This document shows positions 5,225 through 6,224 of a stretch of 6,224 nt of DNA, in pieces; the first letter of the stretch is position 1; the number at the start of each line of letters is the position of its first letter. Made by a program: the position numbers and the translations under genes. Source of the DNA: Candidatus Nomurabacteria bacterium (GTDB lineage Bacteria > Patescibacteriota > Minisyncoccia > Phycocordibacterales > UBA9973). Under the pieces are notes generated by a model that had not been told where the DNA came from, searched no databases, and saw only the letters and a program-made list of their open reading frames with translations. The DNA lies in assembly GCA_943350065.1 (NCBI GenBank), contig CALQZZ010000035.1:1-6224 (forward strand), read 5' to 3'.

Positions 5225-6055
5225 ATGTCAGAAGAAAATCAGAAAATTTCAATCGGGGATTATGATACTATAATGAATGATAGAAATATCTTTAATCAGA
5301 TAGTGTATACACCGCTTTCTGAAGCGCTTAGGCTTCTCGAAGAAAGACAAAAAGATCCAGTATTAATGGCAAAAATTGAAGAATTACTTAATGGTGATAT
5401 TCCAGAAGTTTTGAAGCCTATTGGTATGAGTGCAATTCAGTTTAGACAAATTGCAACTCCTAACAATGAGGGTATACATTTTGTATCTATCTCAAGAGAA
5501 AACAAATTGAAACCTATTTTTTTTGAATATCACAATGATAAGTTTACTTCAAATAATGAATTTAAACATTCTTTAGGGCAGTTACATATTCAAAGTCCTG
5601 TAAACAAAAATAATAATTACCCAATAGAAAAAATTACAATAGTTGATTTTAATAAATATAATGGTAAAAAATTAGGAGAAGTATTTACTCTTTGGGAAGA
5701 ATCATTAATTGATTTTCATAAAAAATTATTTATTGCACATGATATAAAATTAAATGACTCAAATTTTTATGATGCTTCATTATGGTTTAAAAATAATGGA
5801 GGAAAAGCAGTAGATTATTATGTCAATTTCCTATTACTATTTATTTGTAATGGTGTTTTGTTTGAAAACTTTTTGATATCTAAAGACTCTGAAGGAAATT
5901 TCAGTAAAGAAGTTATTTTACCAGCAATAGAAAAGGTTATAAACCTAACTGGAATTAAACCAATAATAATACCATTAGAACCAATTGATATTGAAAGTGA
6001 CAAACACTGTGTTTCATATCACAAAAAAGTAAAAAATTTAATCCCAAAAAGTTAA
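5225..6055 (+). CDS. Soluble protein of unknown function, likely a Patescibacteria-conserved family
   Basis: The frame is open from within the upstream terminator, where a TTG (5186) would give 289 residues. That start lies inside the terminator stem/T-run region, so ATG 5225 is preferred (276 residues, beginning MSEENQKISIGDYD); ATG 5273 is a second possibility (260 residues). No Shine-Dalgarno sequence decides between them. The N-terminal part has the helical segment IVYTPLSEALRLLEERQKDP, followed by a region with RQIATPNNEGIHFVS and FFEYHNDKFTSNNEFKHSLG. The rest is mixed, with W-E-E-S-L-I-D-F-H in the middle and one hydrophobic stretch near YYVNFLLLFICNGVLF that looks like a buried helix rather than a membrane anchor. 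I recall proteins with the TPLSEAL...LLEER and FEY...DKFTS segments as hypothetical proteins in Patescibacteria, but know no function. It lies outside the terminator-bounded peptide cassette, so a role in peptide modification is not supported. Confidence 0.8.
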   Translation: MSEENQKISIGDYDTIMNDRNIFNQIVYTPLSEALRLLEERQKDPVLMAKIEELLNGDIPEVLKPIGMSAIQFRQIATPNNEGIHFVSISRENKLKPIFFEYHNDKFTSNNEFKHSLGQLHIQSPVNKNNNYPIEKITIVDFNKYNGKKLGEVFTLWEESLIDFHKKLFIAHDIKLNDSNFYDASLWFKNNGGKAVDYYVNFLLLFICNGVLFENFLISKDSEGNFSKEVILPAIEKVINLTGIKPIIIPLEPIDIESDKHCVSYHKKVKNLIPKS

Positions 6056-6063
6056 TTTAATGA

Positions 6064-6074
6064 TATAATATACT
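6064..6074 (+). promoter_or_regulatory. Possible -10 box giving a leaderless transcript for the 6078 gene
   Basis: Overlapping TATAAT (6064-6069) and TATACT (6069-6074) lie 3-8 nt before the ATG at 6078, so transcription would begin at or near the start codon. No matching -35 hexamer was seen. No terminator hairpin separates this from the preceding gene, so readthrough from it is also possible. Confidence 0.3.
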
Positions 6075-6077
6075 TAA

Positions 6078-6224
6078 ATGGAAAATAATGATAAAAAATC
6101 AAAATATTTTAGAATAGTTGTTGTCTTAATTTTTTTTACTGTTTTAATATCTAGTTATTATATTTTTTTTATTAAAAATGACTTTGAGATTACAAAACAG
6201 GTTTATTGCGACCCTAAAATTGAT
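6078..6224 (+). CDS. N-terminus of a single-pass membrane protein (3' end outside window)
   Basis: ATG 6078 opens a frame that runs without a stop to the window edge (49 codons). It reads a short charged N-terminus (MENNDKKSKYFR), a hydrophobic segment at about 13-31 (IVVVLIFFTVLISSYYIFF), then KNDFEITKQVYCDPKID. This suggests a type II anchor with the C-terminal part outside the cytoplasm, starting with a cysteine in Y-C-D-P. There is no lipobox before that cysteine. The start is 22 nt after the preceding stop. The product cannot be identified from this fragment. Confidence 0.65.
   Translation, partial: MENNDKKSKYFRIVVVLIFFTVLISSYYIFFIKNDFEITKQVYCDPKID

Noticed and set aside
5818..6003. Minus-strand open frame of 61 codons inside the 5225-6055 gene
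   Set aside because: Low-complexity antisense frame caused by AT-rich coding sequence; no support.
1..6224. CRISPR arrays, tRNA or rRNA genes, transposases, integrases
   Set aside because: No regularly spaced repeats, no cloverleaf or rRNA-like segments, and no recombinase motifs were seen on either strand; the only long direct repeats are the two terminator copies.

Overview
The window looks like a piece of an AT-rich bacterial chromosome, most likely from the Candidate Phyla Radiation (Patescibacteria, Parcubacteria-like). The reasons are low-GC coding, nearly absent Shine-Dalgarno sequences, tight gene packing, a compact PBP2, and several small membrane or unknown proteins of a type I associate with that group. 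This placement is inference. UGA is used as a stop: no long gene contains an in-frame TGA, and the 33-codon peptide gene ends in TGA. That argues against the Gracilibacteria/Absconditabacteria code.

Layout. Positions 1-136 hold the 3' end of a membrane protein gene (MreD-like by position). It is followed 3 nt later by a complete PBP2 gene (mrdA, 140-1840), so this is cell-wall elongation machinery. A palindrome overlapping a strong promoter (1871-1911) leads to a small multi-pass membrane protein of unknown function (1952-2431), closed by a terminator. Next comes a self-contained cassette (about 2475-5152): a short peptide gene not present among the longer ORFs (2606-2707), its own terminator, a convergent gene for a DUF2268-like HExxH metallopeptidase (2764-3615, minus strand), and a divergent gene for a YcaO protein with a fused N-terminal PqqD-like RiPP recognition element (3648-5144). 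The cassette is bounded on both sides by almost identical 35-nt terminator hairpins in direct orientation. After it come an unknown soluble protein (start probably 5225, end 6055) and the beginning of a single-pass membrane protein (6078 onward).

How the genes may work together. The 33-residue peptide has a lysine-rich N-terminal half and a Cys/Ser/Gly/Asn-rich tail (SGNCGGNSCKCKH). It has the form of a precursor of a ribosomally synthesised, post-translationally modified peptide (RiPP). The YcaO enzyme would bind the leader through its RRE domain and use ATP to cyclise Cys (and perhaps Ser) to azolines. Its C-terminus, with a PGL segment and PHPF end, resembles azoline-forming cyclodehydratases rather than thioamide-forming YcaOs. 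The metallopeptidase is a candidate for leader removal. No E1-like partner, dehydrogenase, TfuA or transporter is visible here, so this would be a minimal linear azol(in)e-type pathway. It is the main discovery candidate in the window.
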